Source: Candidatus Rubneribacter avistercoris (lineage in GTDB: Bacteria; Actinomycetota; Coriobacteriia; Coriobacteriales; Eggerthellaceae). Taken from it: 64,000 nucleotides of DNA. Both the position numbers and the translations under genes were made by a program. Below are positions 38,577-48,362 of the stretch, one piece after another. Position 1 is the first letter of the stretch. Every line of letters starts with the position of its first letter. The notes under the pieces were generated by a model that was not told the origin of the DNA, made no database searches, and saw only the letters and a program-made list of their open reading frames with translations. The stretch is from positions 1 through 64,000 of the forward strand of contig DXCU01000091.1 of the NCBI GenBank assembly GCA_019115845.1, written 5' to 3'.

Positions 38577-39970
38577 GCGCCCTCGGAGCGCCGAAGCTCG
38601 CGAAGGCTTCCCGCTTGGGGCTCGCCTGCCTGGCGGGTTACTACTCCTACGCCTACATCTTCTTCAACCGCCTGTTCTTCGTCCCCGGTGAAGGCTTTCA
38701 CTTCCATCCCGTGTTCGTGCAGGCGGCCATGATGCTGTGCGCGGCCGCCGCGCTTGCACGCATGCTCGCCACAGGGCGCTTCGGGTTGCGTCCCGACGGG
38801 CGCGCCTGCCTGGCCATCTGGCTGCTTTTCGCCGCCGGTGTGGCTCTTGACCAGGCGGGCTTGCTGCTGGGAGGCCCGCCGCGCCTGGCCGCCCAGTTCC
38901 TTGCATGTCTGCTGTTCGGGGGAGGGTTCGTTTCGTACACGCTGCTGTGGGCGCGGGTATACGAGGCGCTGTCGTTCCCGCAGCTGTCCGCAGCCGTCTC
39001 TTGCGCCCTGGTCGTCAGCGTGCTCGTGCGCGCGGCGACGTACGTGGACATGCGGGCGCAGGCGGCGTGGTGCGCGGCGTTCTGCGTCGTGATGGCGCTC
39101 TCGCTCGTCATGCTGAACCGCTCGTTTCGCCTTGTGGGAGACGGCGCGTCCGGCGCGCAGGGCCCTTCCGGGCGCCAGCGGCTTTCCAAAAGCCTGCTCC
39201 TCACGTTGAAAGGGCCCCTTGCCGCCACGGCCGCCGTCGCGTTCGGCACGGGGCTTTCCTGGGGCGAGGCCGCGGTCGACGCGTACCGCCCGCTCATCTC
39301 GGTGGCGGCGGCCCTGCTGGTCTGCGCCCTGAGCGTGTTTTTTGGGTTTCGCGCCCGCAGCGGTTCCAAGGGCCGGTTCGCCTTCTTCGGGGCGGTGTTT
39401 CCCCTCTCGACCATCCTCTTGCTCGCCTCGCTCGTGCTGGGGCAGCTCGGCGGGGCCGCAAGCCTGTCCGTTCTTCTTGACGCCGCGTACTACGTGGGGT
39501 TGTCGTTGCTCGAGGTCTATGTGCTCGTGGCCATCGTCGTGGCCTCGCGGGGAAGCGGCGTGTCGCCTTTGGCGCCTCTTGCCGCGAAGATGGTCGTGTA
39601 CGGCGCGGGGTTTTTGACGGGCAAGGCGCTGGCCTCGGTGCTTGATTCGCAGGCCCTGCCCACCGTTTTGACGATAGCGCTTTTGGCGTACCTCGCCTTC
39701 AACGTGGTGGTGCTGGCCGTGAACCAGGTGTCCGACGCGACGGGGTCCTCCGCGCCCGTGCAGGAGGCCATCAGCGCCCGGATGGGCGAGCGTTACGGGC
39801 TTACCCCGCGCGAGCGGGAGGTGCTCTCCTGCCTTTTGGAGGGCAGGTCCTACGAGGGGGTGGGCAGGACGCTGTTCATCTCGTCGAGCACTGTGAAAAC
39901 CCACGTCAAGCACATCTACGAGAAAGTGGGCGTCAAAAGCCGCGACGAGCTGATCGACCGGGCGTTCTGA
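38573..39970 (+). CDS. LuxR-family regulator with an N-terminal multi-pass membrane domain
   Basis: GTG start overlapping the ispH stop (GTGA) with GGAGG upstream; C-terminal LTPREREVLSCLLEGRSYEGVGRTLFISSSTVKTHVKHIYEKVGVKSRDEL. Confidence 0.87.
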   Translation: MSALGAPKLAKASRLGLACLAGYYSYAYIFFNRLFFVPGEGFHFHPVFVQAAMMLCAAAALARMLATGRFGLRPDGRACLAIWLLFAAGVALDQAGLLLGGPPRLAAQFLACLLFGGGFVSYTLLWARVYEALSFPQLSAAVSCALVVSVLVRAATYVDMRAQAAWCAAFCVVMALSLVMLNRSFRLVGDGASGAQGPSGRQRLSKSLLLTLKGPLAATAAVAFGTGLSWGEAAVDAYRPLISVAAALLVCALSVFFGFRARSGSKGRFAFFGAVFPLSTILLLASLVLGQLGGAASLSVLLDAAYYVGLSLLEVYVLVAIVVASRGSGVSPLAPLAAKMVVYGAGFLTGKALASVLDSQALPTVLTIALLAYLAFNVVVLAVNQVSDATGSSAPVQEAISARMGERYGLTPREREVLSCLLEGRSYEGVGRTLFISSSTVKTHVKHIYEKVGVKSRDELIDRAF

Positions 39971-40017
39971 CGCCCCCATGAAGGCCGCCGTCCCGACCGC
40001 GCGTTTGCCCCTGAAGC

Positions 40018-40051
40018 GCATCGAGGGTCCTCCGAAAAGGGCCCTCGATGC
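40018..40051. terminator. Strong hairpin between the convergent LuxR and flavin reductase genes
   Basis: GCATCGAGGGTCC-TCCGAAAA-GGGCCCTCGATGC. Confidence 0.65.
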
Positions 40052-40115
40052 GGGGTGGGGCGGATCTGCCGCGCTAAGCGATCGGCGCGGCTCGTGGCCG
40101 GCTGGGCGCTGGATG

Positions 40116-42370
40116 CTAGATGGCGCGCGCCGCCTGGTTGCCGGAGCTTACGGCTTCGGCGATGGTGGAGAACACGGCGCGTCGCCGATGAGGTGCTTCT
40201 CGATCCCGGAGGGGATGGCGTCGAACAGCTCGGTGTTGGGCTCCATGGCCTGGCAGTTCACCACGGCGTCGCACGGCACGGTGACGGTGGTGCCGAAGTT
40301 GGTGTCGATGCGCACGCCGTCCTCCTCGATAGCGAGAGGAGATGCCTCGTAGAACACGCGCAGGCCCTTGCTCTCCATCCACGCCTTCATGCTGTAGCGC
40401 ACCCACGAGGGATGCTCGACGTCGAAGAACTCTTGTGCGCGGTCGGACAGGATGGTCACGGCCTTGCCCTGCTTGATGAGCGATATGGCCAGGTCGATAG
40501 CGTGGTGGTTGTCGCCGACCACCACCACGCGCTCGCCGAGGTCGCCGCCTGCGGCCGCCTCTTCGATGGTCTTCACCAAAGGCGATCCCTCGGCGCCGGG
40601 GATGTCGAGGGCGGGGCGCACGCCGCCGGTGGCCACCAGCACGACGTCCGGCGCCTCCTTAGCCACCAGGTCGGCGTCCACCTTGGTGCCGGTCACCACC
40701 GAGACGCCCTTCACCTCCTGCTGGCGTTCGAGGTACGCGCAGAAATCCGCGATCTTCTCATGCGGTCCCTTCACCGTGGAGGCGAAGGTCATAAGCCCGC
40801 TCAAGGAGCCGTCCTCCTCGTAGAGCGTCACCTCGTGCCCGCGCTCGGCGGCGATGCGCGCGGCCTCCATGCCGGCAGGACCGCCGCCCACCACCATGAC
40901 GTTGCGGGGCGACGCGGCCGGCTTAGGCTTCGCGCTCGTCTCGATGCCGCCGTCCTTCACGCGGCCGAACGTCGCGTTGCAGCGGCATCCCACCGTCACC
41001 GGGTGGGGGAGCACCGCCTGCAAGCAGGTGAGGCAGTGGTTGCAGGGCGCCACCTCGTCGCGGCGTCCCTCCTGCAGCTTGTTGGGCAGCTCGGGGTCGC
41101 ACATGAGCGGACGGGTCATGGCCACGTAGTCGATCTTTCCGTCGGCGAGCGCGTTGTCTATCAGGTCGGGGGCCAGGCGCGGGTCCATGACGCCGACGGT
41201 GCCCACGGGAATGCCCACCGCCTGCTTGATCTCGGCGGCCACCTCCAGCAGCGCGCACGCTCCGTCGTACTGACCGTTGACCTTGCCCTCGAAATGCCGG
41301 TCGAAGTCAACGCGCGTTCCGTAGCCGGTGTTGCCGCTCTCCACGGCGTGCAGCACGTCGGTGAAGAACGAGGCGGCGTGGTAGCCGTAGGCGCCGTAGC
41401 GCACCTGGAGCATGTCGGCGCCGGCCGCCTCGAACAACCGCGCGAACTCCTTGGCCTCCTCGACGGTCATGCAGCCGTCGTTCTTGCCCAGGTACTCCAC
41501 GTTGTCCTCCACGCCGTTGTAGAGCACCTCGATGATGAAGTCGGGGCCGCAGGTCTGCCTGATCTGCCCGATCAGCTCGGTGAGGATGCGCGCGCGGTTC
41601 TCGTAGCTTTGCGGGCCGTACTCGTCGTCGCGCTGCGTGTTCCAAAAGCGCGAGAGGAACGTGGAGAAGGTGTGGTCGCATCCGGCGTTGATGGTGACGC
41701 CGTCGAAGCCCGCCTTCTGCATCATCTGGCAGCGATGCACGAGGTCGGCCTGGAAGGCGTGGATCTCGTCGACGGAGAGCATCTTGCGGGTGGCGACGTA
41801 GTTCTCGAAGGGCGCTGTGATGGCTCCGTCGCAGGAGCATTGCGACCACAATCCCCACACCTGCATGCCGATGAGCGCGCCCTGCTCATGGACGTAGTCG
41901 GTGAACTGCTTGCACAGCGCCGCGTCCTCGTCGGTGGCGATGGGCGTGTTGCCGTTGGCGGCCTTGCCGGTGAAGTCGACGAACTGGTCCATCCAGATCA
42001 GGCCCACGCCGCCTTCGGCCATGGCGCCGTAAAAGTTCTTGACGTCCTCGGAGAATCCGGCGCCTTGGGACACCGTGCGCGAGGTGGCGCCCGACTTCAC
42101 GATGCGGTTCTTCAGGGTGTGCGACCCCACCTGCAAAGGGCTGAACAGGTGGGAGTAGTCGGTGGTGAACGTGGTGTAGGACTCGTCTTGCGGGTTAAGC
42201 TCGTAGCCGGCCTGCTCCTTCACAGGAGCGTTCCTGTCGGCGCCGTCTTCGCGGGCGTCGGTGTTGGCGGTTGGCGCGCAGCCTCCGAGGCCGGCTGCGG
42301 CCAGCGACCCGACCGCCGCCGTCGCGCCCAGTCCGAAAAACGACCTTCTCGTCAACGATGCCTTCTTCAT
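40116..42370 (-). CDS. Tat-signal OYE-type NADH:flavin oxidoreductase with C-terminal FAD/NAD-binding domain; reading frame apparently broken near 40172-40184
   Basis: MKKASLTRRSFFGLGATAAVGSLAAAGLGGCAP; LFSPLQVGSHTLKNRIVKS; CNHCLTCLQAVLPHPVTVGCRCN; VVGGGPAGMEAARIAAERGHEVTLYE. Continuous ORF ends at 40148; restoring +1 nt continues to VFSTIAEAVSSGNQAARAI* at 40116. Confidence 0.85.
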
Positions 42371-42451
42371 GCTTCCTCCTCCTTCAGTAGGCTTTTCCGG
42401 CCGCGTGGGCCGTTTGCGCCTGCCATGGTAGGGAGGGCGGGTGCGGGAGGG

Positions 42452-42469
42452 ATCGCCCATATGGACGAT
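42452..42469. promoter_or_regulatory. 18-bp near-perfect palindrome (lux-box-like) upstream of the Tat flavin reductase
   Basis: ATCGCCCATATGGACGAT; reverse complement ATCGTCCATATGGGCGAT (8 of 9 pairs match). Confidence 0.6.
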
Positions 42470-42893
42470 TTCGCATCGACGATACGGGTGATGCACGGAT
42501 GATCAGGTGGTTTGTGGCTTTGGTAAGCTTGTCTGCGGACCGAGGAGCGACGTTGAGGGCCTGCCGAAGGGCTTCAAGGAGCCCCGAAGGGTCGGGTTGA
42601 AGGACTTGAAGGGTTTTGCCTGGAAACGAAAGGTTGTTGGTCGTCTGGAGGGCGCGAACGGGGGACTGCTACGCGTGGATACCGCGCTGTAGGGGGAGGG
42701 GCGCTCGTTGTCTGCCGCCGCCCGCAGCTCGCCGTCGCCTGCGGCCTCGCCGGGACGCGGCGTTGCGACGCGGCGGCGCGTGTGCGAGAATGGGCCGCAT
42801 GCGAATCAAACCGAACATCCAGGCCGGACGGCGGCCCGAAGCCCGGCTCGCCCGCCGTATCCGTCCGCAGGCCGTAGGAGCCCTGATCCGTCC

Positions 42894-44324
42894 ATGAGCG
42901 CTTATCCTTCCGGAGACATCGACCGCGAGGCGCGCGGACGGCGGTGCGCGGGCGCCTCTCCCCGCGCGCTCGTGCGCGCGGTTGCGCCGGAAAGCCCCGC
43001 CGACGATGCGGGGTTCGAACCGGGCTGCTATGTGACCAGCGTGGACGGCCGCCCCGTGCGCGACCTCATCGACTGGCGCTGGCTTGCTTCCGACGACGTG
43101 GTGGAGCTTGGCTACATCGACCTCGACGGCGAGGAGGGCGTAGTCGAGCTTGTGCGCGAGGAGGGCGAGGACTGGGGCTTCGAGTTCGAAGGCGTGGTGT
43201 TCGACGGTGTGCGCCAGTGCCGCAACGCCTGCACGTTCTGCTTCATGCGCCAGCTGCCCGACGGCATGCGCCCCGCGTTGACGCTGCGTGACGACGATTT
43301 CCGGCTGAGCTTCCTCTCGGGGACGTTCGTCACGCTCACCAACCTCTCGGCCGCCGAGGAAAAGCGCATCCTCGAGCAGCGCATATCCCCGCTGCGCGTG
43401 TCGCTGCACGCCTCGGACGCCAAGGTGCGACAACGCATCATCGGCCGGCACGCCCAGCATGGCCTGGATGCGCTCGACCGCCTGCTGGCGGCCGGCATCC
43501 AGTTCCACGCGCAGATCGTGCTCATGCCCGGCGAGAACGACGGCGAGGTCTTGTCCCGAACCTTGTCGTGGGCTTGGGAGCGGCCGGGCATCTTGGATGT
43601 GTGCATCGTCCCTTTGGGCTTCACGAAGCATCAAACCGCCTTCGAGCGCAGCTTCAACGACCCGCGCGCCGCCCGAGCGGTTCTGGAGCGCATCGAGCCG
43701 TTCCAGCGGCGCGCGCTCGCATGCCGCGGGAGCGCGTGGGCGTTCGCGGCCGACGAGTTCTACCGCAACGCCTACGGCGCGGACCTCTTGGACAACCTGC
43801 CTTCGGCCGAGCACTACGGCGACTTCGCCATGTTCGAGGACGGCGTGGGCATCATCCGCGCGTTCGTGGACGACTGGGAGCGGGCCGAGCGTGCGGGGCT
43901 GATGCGCCGCGCCGCGCACGCGCTTGGGCGCGCGAACCTGCGCGTGCGTTACGTCGCGGGGTTCGCCACGCGCGAGTTCCTGGCTCCGCTCGTTGCGCGA
44001 AGCGGCATGGCGGACCGTTTCGCCCCTCTGTTCGTGCGAAACGACTTCTTCGGCGGCAACGTGGATGTGACCGGGCTTCTGTGCGGCTGCGACGTGGCGG
44101 ATGCCGTGCGCGCCTGCGCGGGCGAGGCGGACCTGTTCGCCATCCCGCGCGTGATGCTCAACGATGACGGCATCACGTTGGACGATATGCGTTTGAAGGA
44201 TATGGAAAAGAGGACGGGCGCGCGCCTCGTCGTGGTATCCTGTAACGCGTCTGATTATCTCGCGGAGATCATCGACCTGGCCGAGCGCTGCGCGCCGGCC
44301 TCTGACCAGCACGCCAACCTGTGA
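42894..44324 (+). CDS. DUF512 / radical SAM-like protein
   Basis: VRQCRNACTFCFMRQLPDGMRPALTLRDDDFRLSFLSGTFVTLTNL; precedes der. Confidence 0.88.
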   Translation: MSAYPSGDIDREARGRRCAGASPRALVRAVAPESPADDAGFEPGCYVTSVDGRPVRDLIDWRWLASDDVVELGYIDLDGEEGVVELVREEGEDWGFEFEGVVFDGVRQCRNACTFCFMRQLPDGMRPALTLRDDDFRLSFLSGTFVTLTNLSAAEEKRILEQRISPLRVSLHASDAKVRQRIIGRHAQHGLDALDRLLAAGIQFHAQIVLMPGENDGEVLSRTLSWAWERPGILDVCIVPLGFTKHQTAFERSFNDPRAARAVLERIEPFQRRALACRGSAWAFAADEFYRNAYGADLLDNLPSAEHYGDFAMFEDGVGIIRAFVDDWERAERAGLMRRAAHALGRANLRVRYVAGFATREFLAPLVARSGMADRFAPLFVRNDFFGGNVDVTGLLCGCDVADAVRACAGEADLFAIPRVMLNDDGITLDDMRLKDMEKRTGARLVVVSCNASDYLAEIIDLAERCAPASDQHANL

Positions 44325-44333
44325 GGAAGCACC

Positions 44334-45647
44334 ATGCCAATGCCCATAGTGGCGGTGGTGGGACGGCCCAACGTGGGCAAGTCCACCTTCGTCAACCGCA
44401 TAGCCCAGGCCGACGAGGCCATCGTCCATGAGATGCGCGGCGTCACGCGCGACCGCTCCTATCACGAGGCCGACTGGAACGGCGTCGAGTTCAAGCTGAT
44501 CGACACCGGCGGCATCGAGATGGGCGACGACGACGCGTTCCAAGGCTCCATCCGCGCCCAGGCGTTCGCGGGCGCGAACGAGGCGGACGTCATCGTCTTT
44601 CTCGTGGACGGCAAGACCGGCATCAACGCCGACGACGAGGAGGTGGCCCGCATCCTGCGCAAGGCCTCCAAGCCGGTGTTCTTGGCGGTGAACAAGATGG
44701 ACAGCCCGGGCCGCACCGACGAGCTGTGGGAGTTCTATCAGCTGGGAATCGGGGATCCCTGGCCGGTGTCGGCCCTGCACGGGCATGGCACGGGGGATCT
44801 GCTGGACGCCGTGGTGGAGGAGCTGCGCGCGGTGGAGGTGCCCGGGGGCGAGGAGGATCCGGGCATCAACGTGGCCATCATCGGCCGCCCGAACGCGGGG
44901 AAAAGCTCGCTTACGAACCGCATGACCGACAACGAGCGCTCCATCGTCTCGGACGTGGCCGGCACCACGCGCGATGCCATCGACACGCTGGTCGAGCACG
45001 ACGGCAGGCGCTACACCATCGTGGACACGGCCGGTCTTCGCCGCAAGAGCCAGATCGACGAGGACGTGGAGTACTACGGCTTCGTGCGCGCCATGCGCGC
45101 CATCGACCGCGCCGACGTGGCGCTTCTGGTCATAGATTCCACGCTGGGGCTCACCGACCAGGACCAGCGCGTGGCCGGCTTCGCCGCCGAGCGCGGGTGC
45201 GCCATGGTCATCGTCTTGAACAAGTGGGACCTCGTGGAGGGACCCGAGGCCAAGGCCGAGATACGCGAGCGCATAGCGGACCGGATGACCTTCGTGGGCT
45301 ACGCGCCCGTCATCGCCATCTCCGCGCTCACGGGCAAGAGGGTCGACCGCATCTGGGCCGCCGTCGATGCCGCCTACGCGAACTACTGCCAAACTATCCC
45401 CACGAGCAAGCTCAACGCGTGGCTTTCGAGCATCCGCGAGACGGGTCACACCGTTTCGAGCGGCAAGGCCGTCCTGCGCATGAAGTACGTGACGCAGACC
45501 TCCTCCTGCCCGCCGCGCTTCACCTTCTTCGTGAACCGGCCCGATCTTGTGACCGACAACTACGAGCGGTTCCTCGAGAACCGCCTGCGCGAAAGCTTCG
45601 ACCTTTCGGGCACGCCCATCCAGATGAAGTTCAAGAAGAAGGACTAA
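44334..45647 (+). CDS. der: Ribosome biogenesis GTPase Der
   Basis: Two G domains: VVGRPNVGKSTFVNRI and IIGRPNAGKSSLTNRM. Confidence 0.97.
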   Translation: MPMPIVAVVGRPNVGKSTFVNRIAQADEAIVHEMRGVTRDRSYHEADWNGVEFKLIDTGGIEMGDDDAFQGSIRAQAFAGANEADVIVFLVDGKTGINADDEEVARILRKASKPVFLAVNKMDSPGRTDELWEFYQLGIGDPWPVSALHGHGTGDLLDAVVEELRAVEVPGGEEDPGINVAIIGRPNAGKSSLTNRMTDNERSIVSDVAGTTRDAIDTLVEHDGRRYTIVDTAGLRRKSQIDEDVEYYGFVRAMRAIDRADVALLVIDSTLGLTDQDQRVAGFAAERGCAMVIVLNKWDLVEGPEAKAEIRERIADRMTFVGYAPVIAISALTGKRVDRIWAAVDAAYANYCQTIPTSKLNAWLSSIRETGHTVSSGKAVLRMKYVTQTSSCPPRFTFFVNRPDLVTDNYERFLENRLRESFDLSGTPIQMKFKKKD

Positions 45648-45651
45648 CGCC

Positions 45652-46398
45652 ATGACCTCTCTCTCTTCCAAAACCCCGCGCACCACTGCGGCCGCAGCGG
45701 TTCTGTGGCTGCTCGTCGTCCTCGCGTTGTTCGGCGTCGCCGGAAGCTTTCCGATCTGCGCTGTGCCCGCCGTGTTCCTTGGCAGCGCGCTTTTGGGGTC
45801 GATTCCCTGGGGCGTGATCATCTCGAAGGCGTTCTACCACACCGACCTGCGCGACCACGGCAGCGGCAACATCGGCACCACCAACGCCCTGCGCACCATG
45901 GGCAAGGCGGGCGGCGCGGCGGTGTTCGCGCTCGATTTCGGCAAGGGGCTGGCCTCCGGCGGGCTGGCGCTTGCGGGGTTGGCGCTGTTCGATCCGGGCG
46001 CCTCCTCCCCGGCGTCCCACGACCTTTTGGTGGCGCTTGCGTTCCTCGGCTGCATCTGGGGGCACATCTTCAGCCCGTGGCTCGGCTTCAAGGGCGGCAA
46101 GGGCATCGCGGTGGCGGTGGGCTGCCTGTTCGTGACGTTCGGCGCGGGCGGGGCGCTTTTCGAGCTGGCGCTGTTCGCGGTCGTTGTCGCGGCCACGCGC
46201 TACGTGTCGCTGGGATCGTTGGCCGCGGCGGTGGCCTGCCCGTTCTACGCGTTGTACCGTTTTCCCGACAGCCCGCCCGCCGTGTTTTTGTGCGTGCTTG
46301 CCGCTGCTACGGTGATCTGGGCGCATCGGGAGAACATCGCCCGGCTGCGCGCGGGCACCGAAAACCGCATAGGCGGGAGGAAAGGGGAGGGCCGATGA
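45652..46398 (+). CDS. plsY: Glycerol-3-phosphate acyltransferase PlsY
   Basis: GSIPWGVIISKAFYHTDLRDHGSGNIGTTNALRTMGK, GFKGGKGIAVAVG. Confidence 0.95.
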   Translation: MTSLSSKTPRTTAAAAVLWLLVVLALFGVAGSFPICAVPAVFLGSALLGSIPWGVIISKAFYHTDLRDHGSGNIGTTNALRTMGKAGGAAVFALDFGKGLASGGLALAGLALFDPGASSPASHDLLVALAFLGCIWGHIFSPWLGFKGGKGIAVAVGCLFVTFGAGGALFELALFAVVVAATRYVSLGSLAAAVACPFYALYRFPDSPPAVFLCVLAAATVIWAHRENIARLRAGTENRIGGRKGEGR

Positions 46399-47396
46399 AG
46401 GTCGCCGTCATAGGCGCGGGGTCGTGGGGGACGGCCCTTTCGCAGGTTTTGGCGGGAAACGGGCACAACGTGGGGCTGTGGGCGCGCAAGCCCGAGGTCG
46501 TGCGCGGCATCAACGCCGAGCATCGCAACCCGCGCTACCTGACCGATTCGGTCCTTTCGGACAGCGTCGTGGCCACGGTGTCCTACAAAGACGCGCTTCT
46601 GCGCGCCCGGGCGGCCGTGGTGGTCACGCCGTCGAATCTCATGCGCGGCGTGGCGCGCGCCCTGTCCGACGTGGTGGACGGCGACTTCCCCGTCATCATC
46701 TGCTCGAAGGGAGTGGAGGAGGGCAGCGGGCTGCTTCCGGTGGAGGTGTTCGAGGCCGAAATGGGCAATGCGGCGCGCCTGGCGGTGCTGTCGGGTCCGA
46801 ACCATGCGGAGGAGGTTGTCGAGGGCGTCCCCACAGGAACCGTCATCGCCAGCTCCGACGAGGGCACGGCGTCGTTTTTCCAGGAGCTTTTCGCCTCGGA
46901 GGGCTTTCGCACCTACGTGAGCGACGACGTGGTGGGCGTGGAGCTGTGCGCCGCGTTCAAGAACGTCATCGCCATAGCCGTGGGCGTCTCCTACGGGCTG
47001 GGCTACGGCGACAACACGGCGGCCATGCTCATGACGCGCGGCCTGGCCGAGATGAGCCGGCTGGTCGTGCGCTGCGGCGGGCGCGCCATCACGTGCATGG
47101 GCTTGGCGGGCACGGGCGACCTCATCGCCACCTGCACCTCCGAGCATTCCCGCAACCGGCGCTTCGGCAAGATGCTTGCGGAAGGCGGCACGCTTAAGGA
47201 GTTCTCGGAGCGGACCCACATGGTGGCCGAGGGCGCGCTGGCGTGCCGCACCATCGCCACCTTGGCGGACGCCTACCGCGTCGAGCTGCCCATCACCGAC
47301 GTGGTGCGCAGCGTGGTGTGGGAAGGCGCCGATCCCCGGGCCGTGGCGCAAACCCTGACGAGCAGGCCCCTCACCACCGAGTTCTACGGCTTGTGA
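46395..47396 (+). CDS. gpsA: Glycerol-3-phosphate dehydrogenase (NAD(P)+)
   Basis: MKVAVIGAGSWGTALSQVLAGNGHNVGLWAR, LSGPNHAEEV, ELCAAFKNVIAIAVG. Confidence 0.96.
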   Translation: MKVAVIGAGSWGTALSQVLAGNGHNVGLWARKPEVVRGINAEHRNPRYLTDSVLSDSVVATVSYKDALLRARAAVVVTPSNLMRGVARALSDVVDGDFPVIICSKGVEEGSGLLPVEVFEAEMGNAARLAVLSGPNHAEEVVEGVPTGTVIASSDEGTASFFQELFASEGFRTYVSDDVVGVELCAAFKNVIAIAVGVSYGLGYGDNTAAMLMTRGLAEMSRLVVRCGGRAITCMGLAGTGDLIATCTSEHSRNRRFGKMLAEGGTLKEFSERTHMVAEGALACRTIATLADAYRVELPITDVVRSVVWEGADPRAVAQTLTSRPLTTEFYGL

Positions 47397-47496
47397 GCGA
47401 GCCCGCGCAGCGAACGGGCGGGCAACGAAGCGGTGACCGCAAGGCCACCGTGCCCGGTTCCCGCGCTCGGGCGGCGGCGCTTGGCTTAAAGTGAAC

Positions 47497-47531
47497 GGCG
47501 TCGGCGGACGGGTTTTGCGGCCGCCGACGTC
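47497..47531 (+). other. Hairpin in the gpsA/lipoprotein intergenic region
   Basis: GGCGTCGGCGG ... CCGCCGACGTC, 11-bp stem with one G.T pair. Confidence 0.5.
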
Positions 47532-47698
47532 AACTGGCCGCCGCGCCGAAAGGAGCCGCCCGAACCGCGAAGCGAACCGTTTGCAGCCCATTCGAGGCCC
47601 GTCGTCTCGTCTCTCGTGCACAACCCCTCTCTCTCAACCCCCCTCGACGGGCCGTCATGCATGCGCACTCTCCCCTTCTCCTCGGTGCGCACTGCCTT

Positions 47699-47737
47699 CA
47701 AGCCCCTCTCCGACTCCCCCAATCGGAGAGGGGCTTG
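47699..47737 (+). terminator. Terminator-like perfect hairpin
   Basis: AAGCCCCTCTCCGA-CTCCCCCAA(approx. loop)-TCGGAGAGGGGCTT, 14-bp stem; no U-tract. Confidence 0.55.
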
Positions 47738-47822
47738 CCTTGCCCGCGCCAAGGTCCGCGCGCCCTTGCCGAAACCCTTCGGTATAATGAGCGCACTGCC
47801 AGCGACGACGAAGGAGGACTTC

Positions 47823-48287
47823 GTGACCGTTCGAACCATCCGGCTCCTCGGAAGAGGGGCGCTTGCGCTCGCGCTTGCGGCGCTTGCGGTCGCCTGCGTG
47901 GCGACCCTTGGCTGCTCCCGTGCCGACAAGCAGGTTGAGCAGGGGCTTCCCGCCTGGACGGACGAGGAGGGCATCCTCGCTTGGGCCCACGTTGCGGCCG
48001 ACGAGTTCAACGAGCGCGACTATCAGGCCGTGGCGGACCGGTTCTCCGATAAGGGCGTCACGGCCGACCAGATCAAGGAGGGGCTGGAGGAGACGCAGGA
48101 CGCCTACGGGGCGTTCACGGGGTACGGGGAGGCGTCCTTCCTGCAGGGGGAGAGCAAGGGCCGCTCGTACGCCACCGTCGTGCAGAAGGCCCATTACGAG
48201 AACGGAACGGGGGAGTTCCGCATCAGCTTCTTCGAAGACGGGACGCTGGCCGGCTTCTACTTCCTGGCCGACCGGCAGGAATCCTGA
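47823..48287 (+). CDS. Putative lipoprotein (DUF3887-like)
   Basis: GAAGGAGG before GTG 47823; MTVRTIRLLGRGALALALAALAVACVATLGCSRADKQ signal/lipobox, then WAHVAADEFNERDYQAVADRFSDKGVTADQIKEGLEET. Confidence 0.65.
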   Translation: MTVRTIRLLGRGALALALAALAVACVATLGCSRADKQVEQGLPAWTDEEGILAWAHVAADEFNERDYQAVADRFSDKGVTADQIKEGLEETQDAYGAFTGYGEASFLQGESKGRSYATVVQKAHYENGTGEFRISFFEDGTLAGFYFLADRQES

Positions 48288-48362
48288 CGCCGAAGGCCTC
48301 GGGGCGCTTCGGGACCCTCGGCGTCTTGAGGCGTCCCGGGCTGGCGGACGCCGCCGCTTCCC

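Noticed and set aside
40055-42502. 815-aa plus-strand ORF
   Set aside because: Antisense to the Tat flavin reductase; low-complexity HHH/ARG-rich translation is a shadow-ORF pattern.
42669-45821. 1050-aa minus-strand ORF
   Set aside because: Shadow ORF opposite the DUF512 protein and der; composition is His/Arg/Val-rich with no recognisable domain, as expected opposite high-GC codon bias.
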